From positions 1-7,338 of the forward strand of contig JAAXHZ010000116.1 in NCBI GenBank assembly GCA_012270625.1: a stretch of 7,338 nucleotides of DNA. Direction: 5' to 3'. The notes under the pieces are model-generated. The model saw only the letters and a list, made by a program, of their open reading frames with translations. It searched no databases and was not told where the DNA came from. This document shows positions 1 through 5,891 of the stretch, piece after piece. Both the position numbers and the translations under genes were made by a program. The first letter of the stretch is position 1, and each line of letters starts with the position of its first letter. The stretch is from Dehalococcoidia bacterium. Lineage in GTDB: Bacteria; Chloroflexota; Dehalococcoidia; SAR202; UBA11138.

Positions 1-1482
1 GAGGACATCGCGCTCAGTGAACAGCTCGAAGCTCGGCGCTTTTGGCGAGATATCGAGTACCCGGCGCTCAGTCGAAAGCTGACTCACCTAGGCCCGTTCG
101 TCAAGCTGAACGAGAGTCCGATTCAGGTACGGCGACCCGCGCCCAGCTTGGGCGAACATAACGACGAGATCCTGGGACGAGCCGGAACAGAAGTCAAAGC
201 ATCTGGCAGGGAGCGCAGGGAAACCAGGACAGATAGCGCGATGCCCTTCGAAGGGATCAGAATACTGGACTTCACATGGGTCGGTGTTGGACCTATCACT
301 ACGAAACATCTTGCGGACTTCGGCGCCGACGTGATCCGGATCGAGTCGGTATCCAGACCTGACGTCCTGCGAGGCGGTGCCCCGTTCAAGGACGGTGAGC
401 CAGGTATCAACCGCAGCCAGTTCTCGGCAAACTACAACTCCAGCAAGCGTGGACTGGGGCTGAATCTCGCGCTTCCAGAGGGTAAGAAACTGGCGCTGGA
501 TCTGATCAGAGAGTGGCAGCCCGATATTGTGGCAGAGAGCTTTACGCCGAGGGTCATGGCGGGGTGGGGACTGGCGTATGATGATGTCCGACGACTGGTG
601 CCGGACGTCATTTACTTCAGTACGTGCCAGCTAGGACAGACGGGTCCACACTCCAGCTTTGCGGGCTTCGGACAGCTAGCTGGGGCTATGGCGGGGTTCT
701 ATCACATCACCGGATGGCCAGACCGTGATCCAGCCGGACCGTACGGAGCTTACTCAGACTTCGTAAATCCGCCGAACGCGGCTGCGGCGATAATAGCGGC
801 GCTTGAGTACAGGCGACGTACGGGTAAGGGACAGCACATCGATCTGTCGCAGTACGAGTGCGCCACCCACTTTCTTGCTCCGGCGATCATGGACTATCTG
901 ACTAATGGGACGATACTAGACCGGCGTGGGAACGAGGACGACGTTGCGGCACCTCACAACGTCTATCGATGCGCCGACCAGGAGCGCGGTTACACGGGCG
1001 AGGGTGAGCAGTGGATAGCGATTGCGGTCTCAAATGACGAACAGTGGAGGTCGCTCTGTCTCCAAATGGGCCAAGCGTCTCTGGCAAACGATCCCAGGTT
1101 TGCCACGGTCGATGCCCGTCGTCGTCGTGCCGAGGAGATAGACGCACTCATCGGGACGTGGGCGCGGGACAAGTCGGCGCGAGCGCTGATGCTCAGGCTG
1201 CAGGAGTCCGGCGTGCCCGCTGGTGTCGTCCAGAGTCAGGCCGACCTGTGGGAGGACCCGCAGGTAGCTCACAGAGGGTTCTTCCAGTGGCTGGATCATG
1301 CTGAGTGCGGTCCTATGCCTTACGACGGGCTGACATACCACCTCACTAAGACGCCGGGCGCGCTGAGAATGCCGCAGGCTTTGGTGGGTCAGCACAACGC
1401 TGAGATTCTATCGGAAGTCCTCGGCCTCGATACTGCCGCAGCCAACAAGCTGCTGGAGAGTGGCGTCCTCGAACAGTCCTGA
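1..1482 (+). CDS. Tandem two-module CaiB/BaiF (class III) CoA-transferase, 5' end outside window
   Basis: The frame is open from base 1 to the TGA at 1480-1482 (493 codons), so the gene begins upstream. Codons 1-58 look like the C-terminal end of one CaiB/BaiF module (RRFWRDIEYPAL, then APSLGEHNDEIL, the usual closing motif). A charged linker of about 22 residues follows, then a complete second module from Met81 (nt 241; IRILDFTWVGVGP, LADFGADVIRIES). Family knowledge: these cytoplasmic enzymes move CoA from an acyl-CoA to a free carboxylate through a catalytic Asp. The matching Asp is codon 253 (nt 757-759, GAYSDFVNPP), 173 residues from Met81, close to Asp169 of formyl-CoA transferase. The His of the racemase subgroup (GHDINY) is absent here (AGFGQLAG), which favours a transferase. 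The module ends normally with VGQHNAEIL. The acid substrate cannot be told. The TTG at 148 lies inside the closing motif of module 1 and is not a credible start. Separate translation from ATG 241 is possible but has only a distant AGGA upstream. Confidence 0.88.
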   Translation, partial: EDIALSEQLEARRFWRDIEYPALSRKLTHLGPFVKLNESPIQVRRPAPSLGEHNDEILGRAGTEVKASGRERRETRTDSAMPFEGIRILDFTWVGVGPITTKHLADFGADVIRIESVSRPDVLRGGAPFKDGEPGINRSQFSANYNSSKRGLGLNLALPEGKKLALDLIREWQPDIVAESFTPRVMAGWGLAYDDVRRLVPDVIYFSTCQLGQTGPHSSFAGFGQLAGAMAGFYHITGWPDRDPAGPYGAYSDFVNPPNAAAAIIAALEYRRRTGKGQHIDLSQYECATHFLAPAIMDYLTNGTILDRRGNEDDVAAPHNVYRCADQERGYTGEGEQWIAIAVSNDEQWRSLCLQMGQASLANDPRFATVDARRRRAEEIDALIGTWARDKSARALMLRLQESGVPAGVVQSQADLWEDPQVAHRGFFQWLDHAECGPMPYDGLTYHLTKTPGALRMPQALVGQHNAEILSEVLGLDTAAANKLLESGVLEQS

Positions 1483-1486
1483 CGGC

Positions 1487-1492
1487 AGGAGG
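1487..1492 (+). promoter_or_regulatory. Ribosome binding site for the racemase-type gene
   Basis: A perfect AGGAGG lies 5 nt before the GTG at 1498 and 4 nt after the upstream stop. It fixes GTG as the start of the next gene. With only 15 bp between the two genes, they are probably cotranscribed. Confidence 0.85.
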
Positions 1493-1497
1493 ATCAC

Positions 1498-2691
1498 GTG
1501 GCAACCGCGCTAGAGGGTATCAAGGTGGTGGACCTGTCCAGGATGGCGCCAGGGCCGTTCTGCACCATGGCGCTGGGGGATCTCGGCGCCGATGTCATAA
1601 GGGTCGAGGAGCCGGGTGGAGGGCGAATGGCGCGCGCGCGAGGGACTGGAGCGGATCAGGCTGAAATCGAGCGGCGGGCGGCGTTCAACGCACTGAATCG
1701 GAACAAGCGCAGCATAGCGCTCAACCTGAAACATCGTGACGCGCAGGACGTTCTGTACCGACTGGTGGAGGACGCTGACGTGTTCGTCGAAGGATTCCGT
1801 CCCGGCGTGGTCTCAAGGCTAGGATGCGACTACGAGACTCTCAGAGAGATCAATCCGAGGTTAGTCTATTGTTCTCTGTCAGGGTACGGTCAGGACGGAC
1901 CTTACTCGGTTCTGGTCGGACACGACATCAACTACATCTCGGTGGGTGGAGCGCTCGGAGTTATCGGCGCTCCTGATGGACCGCCAATCATCCCGTACAA
2001 CATCATCGCAGACTACGCCGGTGGAGGATTTCACGCGGCTATGGCCATCCTGGCGGCGCTAATGGCGCGTCAGCACACGGGAATGGGCCAGCATGTGGAC
2101 ATCGCGATGTCTGACGGGGTTGCGTACATGATGGCTTCTCTTATGTCCGAATACTTCTCAGCGGGAACGGTTCCGACCAGAGGTGAGATGGGCCTGAACG
2201 GGGGCGCTCCCTACTACAACGTGTACCGGTGCAGAGACGGGCGGTACATCAGCGTCGGATGTATCGAGCCGTGGTTCTGGTCTGCTTTGTGCGAAGCGCT
2301 CGGACGCGAAGACTTGGTAGAAGGGCAGTTCGAGCCGGACAGAGCAGCCTTCGTGAAGAGGGAGCTGGAAAGCGTGTTTGCAACCAAGGATCGCGATGAC
2401 TGGTGGGAGCTGCTCTCAGGGCGCGACAACGTTGCGGTAGCCAAGGTGAGCTCTCTAGACGAGGTCGTCGTTGACAGTCAGAACGTGCACCGGAAGATGG
2501 TTCTGGATGTCGGTGAAGTTGGTGAAGAACGTGTGATGCAGGTTGGAATCGGCCCGAAATTGTCCGAAACTCCAGGTTCGATTCGATCTCTCGGCGCGAT
2601 CGTGGGTCAGCACACGGAAGAGATTCTTACTGAGCTGGGGTACTCTCTGGCGCAGATCGCAGGGATGCGGGAGTCTGGGGCTGCACAGTAG
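1498..2691 (+). CDS. Alpha-methylacyl-CoA racemase-type CaiB/BaiF family protein
   Basis: This is a complete 397-residue CaiB-fold protein starting at GTG behind a perfect AGGAGG. N-terminal CoA-binding motifs are visible (KVVDLSRMAPGPFC, GADVIRVEEPGGG, NRNKRSIALNLK), and the C-terminus closes with VGQHTEEILTELG. It matches the alpha-methylacyl-CoA racemase branch: SGYGQDGPY, then GHDINY with His142, IADYAGGG with Asp172, and CIEPWF with Glu257. From memory of the Mycobacterium tuberculosis racemase MCR, the catalytic residues are His126, Asp156 and Glu241. All three sit here at the same offset of 16, which supports racemisation over CoA transfer. Such enzymes interconvert the 2R and 2S forms of alpha-methyl acyl-CoA thioesters in the cytoplasm so that branched chains can enter beta-oxidation. 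It follows the tandem CaiB gene by 15 bp, and its TAG is 6 bp from the opposing stop of the CMD-family gene. Codon use looks like the neighbours. A CoA-transferase of similar sequence is the main alternative. Confidence 0.85.
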   Translation: MATALEGIKVVDLSRMAPGPFCTMALGDLGADVIRVEEPGGGRMARARGTGADQAEIERRAAFNALNRNKRSIALNLKHRDAQDVLYRLVEDADVFVEGFRPGVVSRLGCDYETLREINPRLVYCSLSGYGQDGPYSVLVGHDINYISVGGALGVIGAPDGPPIIPYNIIADYAGGGFHAAMAILAALMARQHTGMGQHVDIAMSDGVAYMMASLMSEYFSAGTVPTRGEMGLNGGAPYYNVYRCRDGRYISVGCIEPWFWSALCEALGREDLVEGQFEPDRAAFVKRELESVFATKDRDDWWELLSGRDNVAVAKVSSLDEVVVDSQNVHRKMVLDVGEVGEERVMQVGIGPKLSETPGSIRSLGAIVGQHTEEILTELGYSLAQIAGMRESGAAQ

Positions 2692-2697
2692 GGGGTG

Positions 2698-3255
2698 TCA
2701 GTCTCCTGTCAGCTCTTCCTCTACTTCCACGCCGAGCGCTCTGAGCGCAGTGGCGAGCATGGTGTAATAGCCGACCAGGACGACCAAGTCGACGACTCCA
2801 GCCGGACCGAGCAGGTGTTCGACAGCCTGGAAGGTACGATCTGTGAGGTCTCCGTTGTTTACAAGCTCCTTGGCGGCCTGCGCGAATACGCCCTCCTTGG
2901 CTGGCAAGCCCATCGGGGCACGCCCAGATCGAATAGCCTCTATGACGGCAGGCCTTACGCCAACTGCCCTCGCAACAGGCTCGTGGTGAAACCATTCGTA
3001 CTGGCTGTCAGTCTGCTTTGCAACAGCTAGAATAGCAATCTCCCTGACCACTGGATCCAGCGATGAGTTGAAGCGTAGGTACTCTCCCAGCTGCCCGACT
3101 GCGGCAGCAGCGTCCGGGTTGTTCAGAAGTACCCGGAACGAATTGGGCATTGGTGTGTCGGGTTCGACCGATCCTCGAGTCTCGGCGATTCGATCGTATA
3201 TCGTCGCTGCATCGTCGTTTAGCATATCCCGGCTGACGTAAGGTAACCTCGCCAT
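2698..3255 (-). CDS. Carboxymuconolactone decarboxylase (CMD/AhpD-like) family protein
   Basis: This 185-residue all-helical-looking protein starts at ATG 3255. Residues 65-100 carry the CMD-family core: LDPVVREIAILAVAKQTDSQYEWFHHEPVARAVGV in outline, with Glu87, His90 and His91 in the E-x-x-x-H type site followed by A-x-x-x-G. The other half of the fold is typical (TDRTFQAVEHLLG, DLVVLVGYYTMLA). The protein contains no cysteine at all, so it cannot be an AhpD-type peroxidase reductase, which needs a CxxC pair. A non-redox role, such as lactone decarboxylation or hydrolysis in aromatic breakdown, is possible, but the substrate is unknown. The gene lies 37 bp downstream of nicotinate phosphoribosyltransferase on the same strand and is probably cotranscribed with it. 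It faces the racemase gene with 6 bp between the stops. No signal peptide or membrane segment is evident, so it should be cytoplasmic. Confidence 0.85.
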   Translation of the reverse strand: MARLPYVSRDMLNDDAATIYDRIAETRGSVEPDTPMPNSFRVLLNNPDAAAAVGQLGEYLRFNSSLDPVVREIAILAVAKQTDSQYEWFHHEPVARAVGVRPAVIEAIRSGRAPMGLPAKEGVFAQAAKELVNNGDLTDRTFQAVEHLLGPAGVVDLVVLVGYYTMLATALRALGVEVEEELTGD

Positions 3256-3259
3256 ATTG

Positions 3260-3270
3260 TCCTGTCCTTT
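3260..3270 (-). promoter_or_regulatory. Ribosome binding site region of the CMD-family gene
   Basis: Read on the minus strand, AAAGGACAGGA precedes ATG 3255. AAAGGA (3270-3265) is 9 nt from the start and a second AGGA (3263-3260) is 4 nt from it. Either can serve, and both support the ATG at 3255. Confidence 0.6.
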
Positions 3271-3293
3271 CTACGAGTGAGCATGTTGGAGTT

Positions 3294-4646
3294 TCAACAC
3301 GTCCGTTGCCTTACCCGGTCTGCCAGGGTATCCAACCTGTCTGAAGTATCTACGCGATAATTACCAGCGGGAACTGGGCCGCGAAGATCGGGAGGGAGCC
3401 TCTCGATCATTGTGCGATGATACTGGCGGGTGGTGTTAACGTCGGGCAGTGTCTCAACAAAACAGCCGTTTTCCGCTATCTGACTGAGGAGTGGGCTTGA
3501 ATTTTCGTTGCAGATAGGATGGTCTGCATGGGTTATAAAGTCGCGCTCGAACTGACCGTCCGCGTTACTGATCCTGTAAACTTGCTTGGGGCCGGGCAGT
3601 GAAACTTTGTCCTCGCTGAACTTCATCATCGGTTTGCCATCGTACTCTACCAGCTTATATACGAAGTCTGTGTAAGGAGCGTCCGCCGACGTTCCGACGA
3701 GGGTGCCGACTCCGAATCCGTCTATCGGCGCACCTGAGCATACGAGGTCGGAGATCGAGTACTCGTCCAAGCCGCTGCTGGCAAGTATCCGCACGTCGTG
3801 GAGGCCGGCGTGATCCAGCATATCGCGGGCCTGTCGAGAGAGTACCAGCATGTCGCCGCTGTCCAGCCTGATGGCCCTGAGACTGCCGTGCCGAGCTGCC
3901 ATCCCCCGGGCGACTTCGATGGCGTTCTGCACGCCATCAAGCGTGTCATACGTGTCAACCAGGAACGTGCTGGAGTCCGGAAACGACTTGGCGTAGCTGC
4001 TGAACGCATCAGTCTCGTTGTCGAAAGTAGAGATGTAGGAGTGGGCCATTGTGCCCACGGCGGGGATGCCATACAACGACGCGGCCCGGACGTTGCTGGT
4101 GCCGGCGAACCCAGCGATATAGGATGCGCGCGCAAACTTGATGCCGGCGTCTAGGCCGTGGGTTCGACGCGATGCGAAATCTACGACCTGCCTGCCGTCT
4201 ACCGAGTCCACGACGCGAGCTGCTTTGGTAGCGAGCATGGACTCCAGGTTAACCTGGTTTATCAGGAACGTCTCGGCGATCTGGCACTCGATGATAGGTC
4301 CGCTTACTTCGATGACAGGCTCATTGGGGAAGAAGATCTCGCCCTCTTTCATTGCCCTGACCGAACCTGTGAACTTGAAAGAGCTCAGATAATCCAGCAG
4401 GACATCGTCGAACAGTCTCATACGGTCCAGGGCGTCCAGAGCGTTCTGAGAGAATGCCAGACTCCGGAGATATTCGATCGAGGACTCCAGGCCGCAGAAG
4501 ACGTAGTACGCCCTGTTCGGCGGGAAGTTGCGAAAGTACAAGCTGAACGTGGCATGTCCGGTCCTGCCGCTCCGAAGGTACGCCTGCGCCATGGTCAGCT
4601 CGTAGAGGTCTATGAAGAGAGGGTCTGTGGTGAGGATGGCGCGCAT
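3294..4646 (-). CDS. pncB: Nicotinate phosphoribosyltransferase
   Basis: The enzyme joins nicotinate to PRPP, with ATP, to give nicotinate mononucleotide, the entry step of the Preiss-Handler NAD salvage route in the cytoplasm. From ATG 4646 the protein has 450 residues, normal for the family. Conserved blocks appear in order: FIDLYELTMAQAYL (about 10-23), GLESSIEYL (about 52-60), FTGSVRAMKEGEIFFPNEP (about 92-110), LATKAARVV (about 138-146), FASRRTHGLDAG (about 157-168), GTSNVRAASLYGIPAVGTMAHS with the phosphorylatable-type His202 (nt 4043-4041), VDTYDTLDG, IRLDSGDML, and FGVGTLVGTSADAPYTDFVYKLVE. The frame stays open back to ATG 4745, but the extra 33 residues have no family match, and a longer gene would start upstream of the promoter suggested here and cross the hydrolase ribosome binding site. 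ATG 4646 begins just before the first family block, although its ribosome site is weak (AAGAAAG, about 13 nt away). The CMD-family gene follows closely. The enzyme has no functional link to the CoA genes that I can see. Confidence 0.95.
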   Translation of the reverse strand: MRAILTTDPLFIDLYELTMAQAYLRSGRTGHATFSLYFRNFPPNRAYYVFCGLESSIEYLRSLAFSQNALDALDRMRLFDDVLLDYLSSFKFTGSVRAMKEGEIFFPNEPVIEVSGPIIECQIAETFLINQVNLESMLATKAARVVDSVDGRQVVDFASRRTHGLDAGIKFARASYIAGFAGTSNVRAASLYGIPAVGTMAHSYISTFDNETDAFSSYAKSFPDSSTFLVDTYDTLDGVQNAIEVARGMAARHGSLRAIRLDSGDMLVLSRQARDMLDHAGLHDVRILASSGLDEYSISDLVCSGAPIDGFGVGTLVGTSADAPYTDFVYKLVEYDGKPMMKFSEDKVSLPGPKQVYRISNADGQFERDFITHADHPICNENSSPLLSQIAENGCFVETLPDVNTTRQYHRTMIERLPPDLRGPVPAGNYRVDTSDRLDTLADRVRQRTC

Positions 4647-4660
4647 GTGGACTGTCAGCT

Positions 4661-4689
4661 TTCTTACCTGATTGACCGAAGTGTAGAAT
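4661..4689 (+). promoter_or_regulatory. Weak putative promoter for the serine hydrolase
   Basis: TAGAAT at 4684-4689 is a good -10 (5 of 6 positions). The -35 at the correct 17 bp spacing is poor (TTCTTA, 4661-4666). Transcription would start near 4696, just upstream of the AGGAGG at 4716. The -10 overlaps the minus-strand -10 candidate by two bases. Confidence 0.25.
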
Positions 4690-4708
4690 TGCGGAAAGTC
4701 TTGGTCAA
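4672..4708. repeat. Inverted repeat TTGACC / GGTCAA in the divergent promoter region
   Basis: TTGACC at 4672-4677 is matched by GGTCAA at 4703-4708, with 25 bp between. The flanks continue as GAAG and CTT, so the arms match TTGACC-AAG with one inserted base. The right arm doubles as a possible minus-strand -35. The repeat may be a regulator site shared by both genes, or chance. Six-base arms are weak evidence. Confidence 0.25.
4680..4708 (-). promoter_or_regulatory. Putative sigma-70-type promoter for nicotinate phosphoribosyltransferase
   Basis: On the minus strand, TTGACC (4708-4703) is followed after 17 bp by TACACT (4685-4680). These match TTGACA in 5 of 6 positions and TATAAT in 4 of 6. 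The expected transcript would begin near 4673, leaving a leader of about 27 nt before ATG 4646 and excluding ATG 4745. The organism's own promoter consensus is unknown. Confidence 0.45.
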
Positions 4709-4715
4709 CCGTGAT

Positions 4716-4721
4716 AGGAGG
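4716..4721 (+). promoter_or_regulatory. Ribosome binding site fixing the hydrolase start at GTG 4729
   Basis: A perfect AGGAGG lies 7 nt before GTG 4729. It sits inside the frame if translation began at the earlier GTG 4711, which has no such site. It therefore decides the start in favour of 4729. Confidence 0.8.
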
Positions 4722-4728
4722 CAGTTCA

Positions 4729-5874
4729 GTGGCTACGACAAGCATAATCAGACCGCTATTGCCCGCCGGGAGTCCTGAGTCAGTTGGGCTGGACTCTGAG
4801 CGTCTTGGCCGGCTCGACCGGCTTGTGGAAAAGCATATCTCAGACGGTCGTTATCCGGGAGCTCAGATCGCGGTTGCCAGAGACGGCAAACTGGTGAAGA
4901 GCGACACCTTCGGGCGGTCGAAGATAGACCCAGAGTCGGTCATGGCTGACGAGGCCACCCTCTGGCTGATGTTCTCTCAAACGAAGGTAGTAGTTACTGC
5001 CGCTCTGTGGCAACTCGTCGAGGCTGGCGCTCTGCGATTCGCTGACAGGATCAGCGACCATGTGCCCGAGTTTGCCGCTAATGGCAAGGGGGAGATCACC
5101 CTGTTTGAGGTCATTACTCATCAGGGCGGGTTCCCTTCCGCAGAGGTGCCGGAAGCCGCATGGCATGACCACGAGCTGCTCAGAAGGATCGTTTCCGATT
5201 TCAGCCTGGAGTGGACGCCAGGTTCGAGGGTGCATTACCACGGGTTGGCGGCGCACTGGGTGGCCGCAGTGGTGATCGAGGCGATTACTGGGAAAGACTA
5301 CCGAGACCACATCAGGGAGGCGCTGCTGGAGCCGATCGGGATGGACGATCAGTTATTCGTGGGCGTGAGCGAGGAGGCAGACGATCGCTGCGCGGACATC
5401 CATGAATTCAAGGATGACGCCATGGTTAGGTCGGCGCGCAACACCCGCGCCTGGCGGGCGGCGGGCGTACCAGGTGGCGGCGGATATGGGACTGCAACTG
5501 GCTTGGCTGCGTTCTACCAGATGCTCCTATCGGGCGGTATCTTTGACGGGAACAGGGTTCTCAGTCCGCGAGTAATCCAGTTCGCGACTCGCAATCACAC
5601 TGGAGACCGTGTTGATGAGAACATGGGGATGCCCATGCACAGAGGTCTGGGCCCACACGTCAGAGGATTGACCCCAACTATACGCGGGCTGGGAACGATC
5701 GCCTCGCCTTCGACATTCGGGCACGGCGGAGCGGGCACGTCTTATTCCTGGGCGGACCCCGAGTCTGGAGTATCTTTCAGCTACCTGACCAACTGCATGT
5801 CGCCAGAGCCGTGGCATAGCGTGAGACTCGATCAGGTCTCAAACATAGTCCATTCGAGCATTGTTAAGCTATGA
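4729..5874 (+). CDS. Serine hydrolase of the beta-lactamase / class C-like esterase family
   Basis: This is a 381-residue protein from GTG 4729. An in-frame GTG 18 bases upstream is rejected because the AGGAGG lies between the two. The N-terminus shows the usual opening (GRYPGAQIAVARDGKLV). The nucleophile motif SxxK is SQTK, Ser83 and Lys86 (nt 4975-4986). The second motif, normally Y-x-N, reads Y-H-G at Tyr170 (VHYHGLAAHWV). The third, in place of the lactamase KTG, is GHGGAGTS with His332, as is common in esterase and peptidase-like members. YLTNCM near the end is also typical. Family members hydrolyse esters, amides or peptides through an acyl-serine intermediate. True beta-lactamase activity is unlikely, and the substrate is unknown. 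There is no signal peptide or lipobox, so it is probably cytoplasmic, unlike secreted lactamases. The gene is divergent from nicotinate phosphoribosyltransferase with an 82 bp gap, and its stop overlaps the stop of the acyl-CoA synthetase. Confidence 0.9.
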   Translation: MATTSIIRPLLPAGSPESVGLDSERLGRLDRLVEKHISDGRYPGAQIAVARDGKLVKSDTFGRSKIDPESVMADEATLWLMFSQTKVVVTAALWQLVEAGALRFADRISDHVPEFAANGKGEITLFEVITHQGGFPSAEVPEAAWHDHELLRRIVSDFSLEWTPGSRVHYHGLAAHWVAAVVIEAITGKDYRDHIREALLEPIGMDDQLFVGVSEEADDRCADIHEFKDDAMVRSARNTRAWRAAGVPGGGGYGTATGLAAFYQMLLSGGIFDGNRVLSPRVIQFATRNHTGDRVDENMGMPMHRGLGPHVRGLTPTIRGLGTIASPSTFGHGGAGTSYSWADPESGVSFSYLTNCMSPEPWHSVRLDQVSNIVHSSIVKL

Positions 5875-5891
5875 GCGGCTGCGCTCTAGCT
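5867..5891. terminator. Hairpin at the overlapping convergent stops, possible two-way terminator
   Basis: AGCTA (5867-5871), a bulged T, then GAGCG (5873-5877) pair with CGCTC (5882-5886) and TAGCT (5887-5891) around a GCTG loop. This makes a 10 bp stem with one bulge. It contains both stop codons. Neither side has a clear run of T, so it is not a classic intrinsic terminator. It may slow or end transcription from both sides, or simply reflect coding constraints. Confidence 0.4.

Noticed and set aside
148..240. TTG 148 as the start of the first CaiB gene
   Set aside because: It falls inside the conserved closing motif of an upstream module, and the frame is open to base 1.
2575..2584. GGTTCGATTC, resembling a tRNA T-arm
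   Set aside because: It lies inside the racemase coding region with no acceptor stem, anticodon arm or CCA end around it.
2660..2720. Terminator between the convergent racemase and CMD-family stops
   Set aside because: Only short, mismatched pairing (GGAG with CTCC) is seen and there is no T run.
2695..3030. Plus-strand reading frame following the racemase gene
   Set aside because: It is the shadow of the CMD-family gene on the other strand and shows no recognisable protein features.
4672..4677. TTGACC as a plus-strand -35 box for the hydrolase
   Set aside because: At the normal 16-18 bp spacing there is no -10-like sequence. The good TAGAAT is only 6 bp away.
4158..4778. Plus-strand reading frame of 206 codons
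   Set aside because: It lies antisense to nicotinate phosphoribosyltransferase, which has clear family motifs. The frame has none and no good ribosome site.
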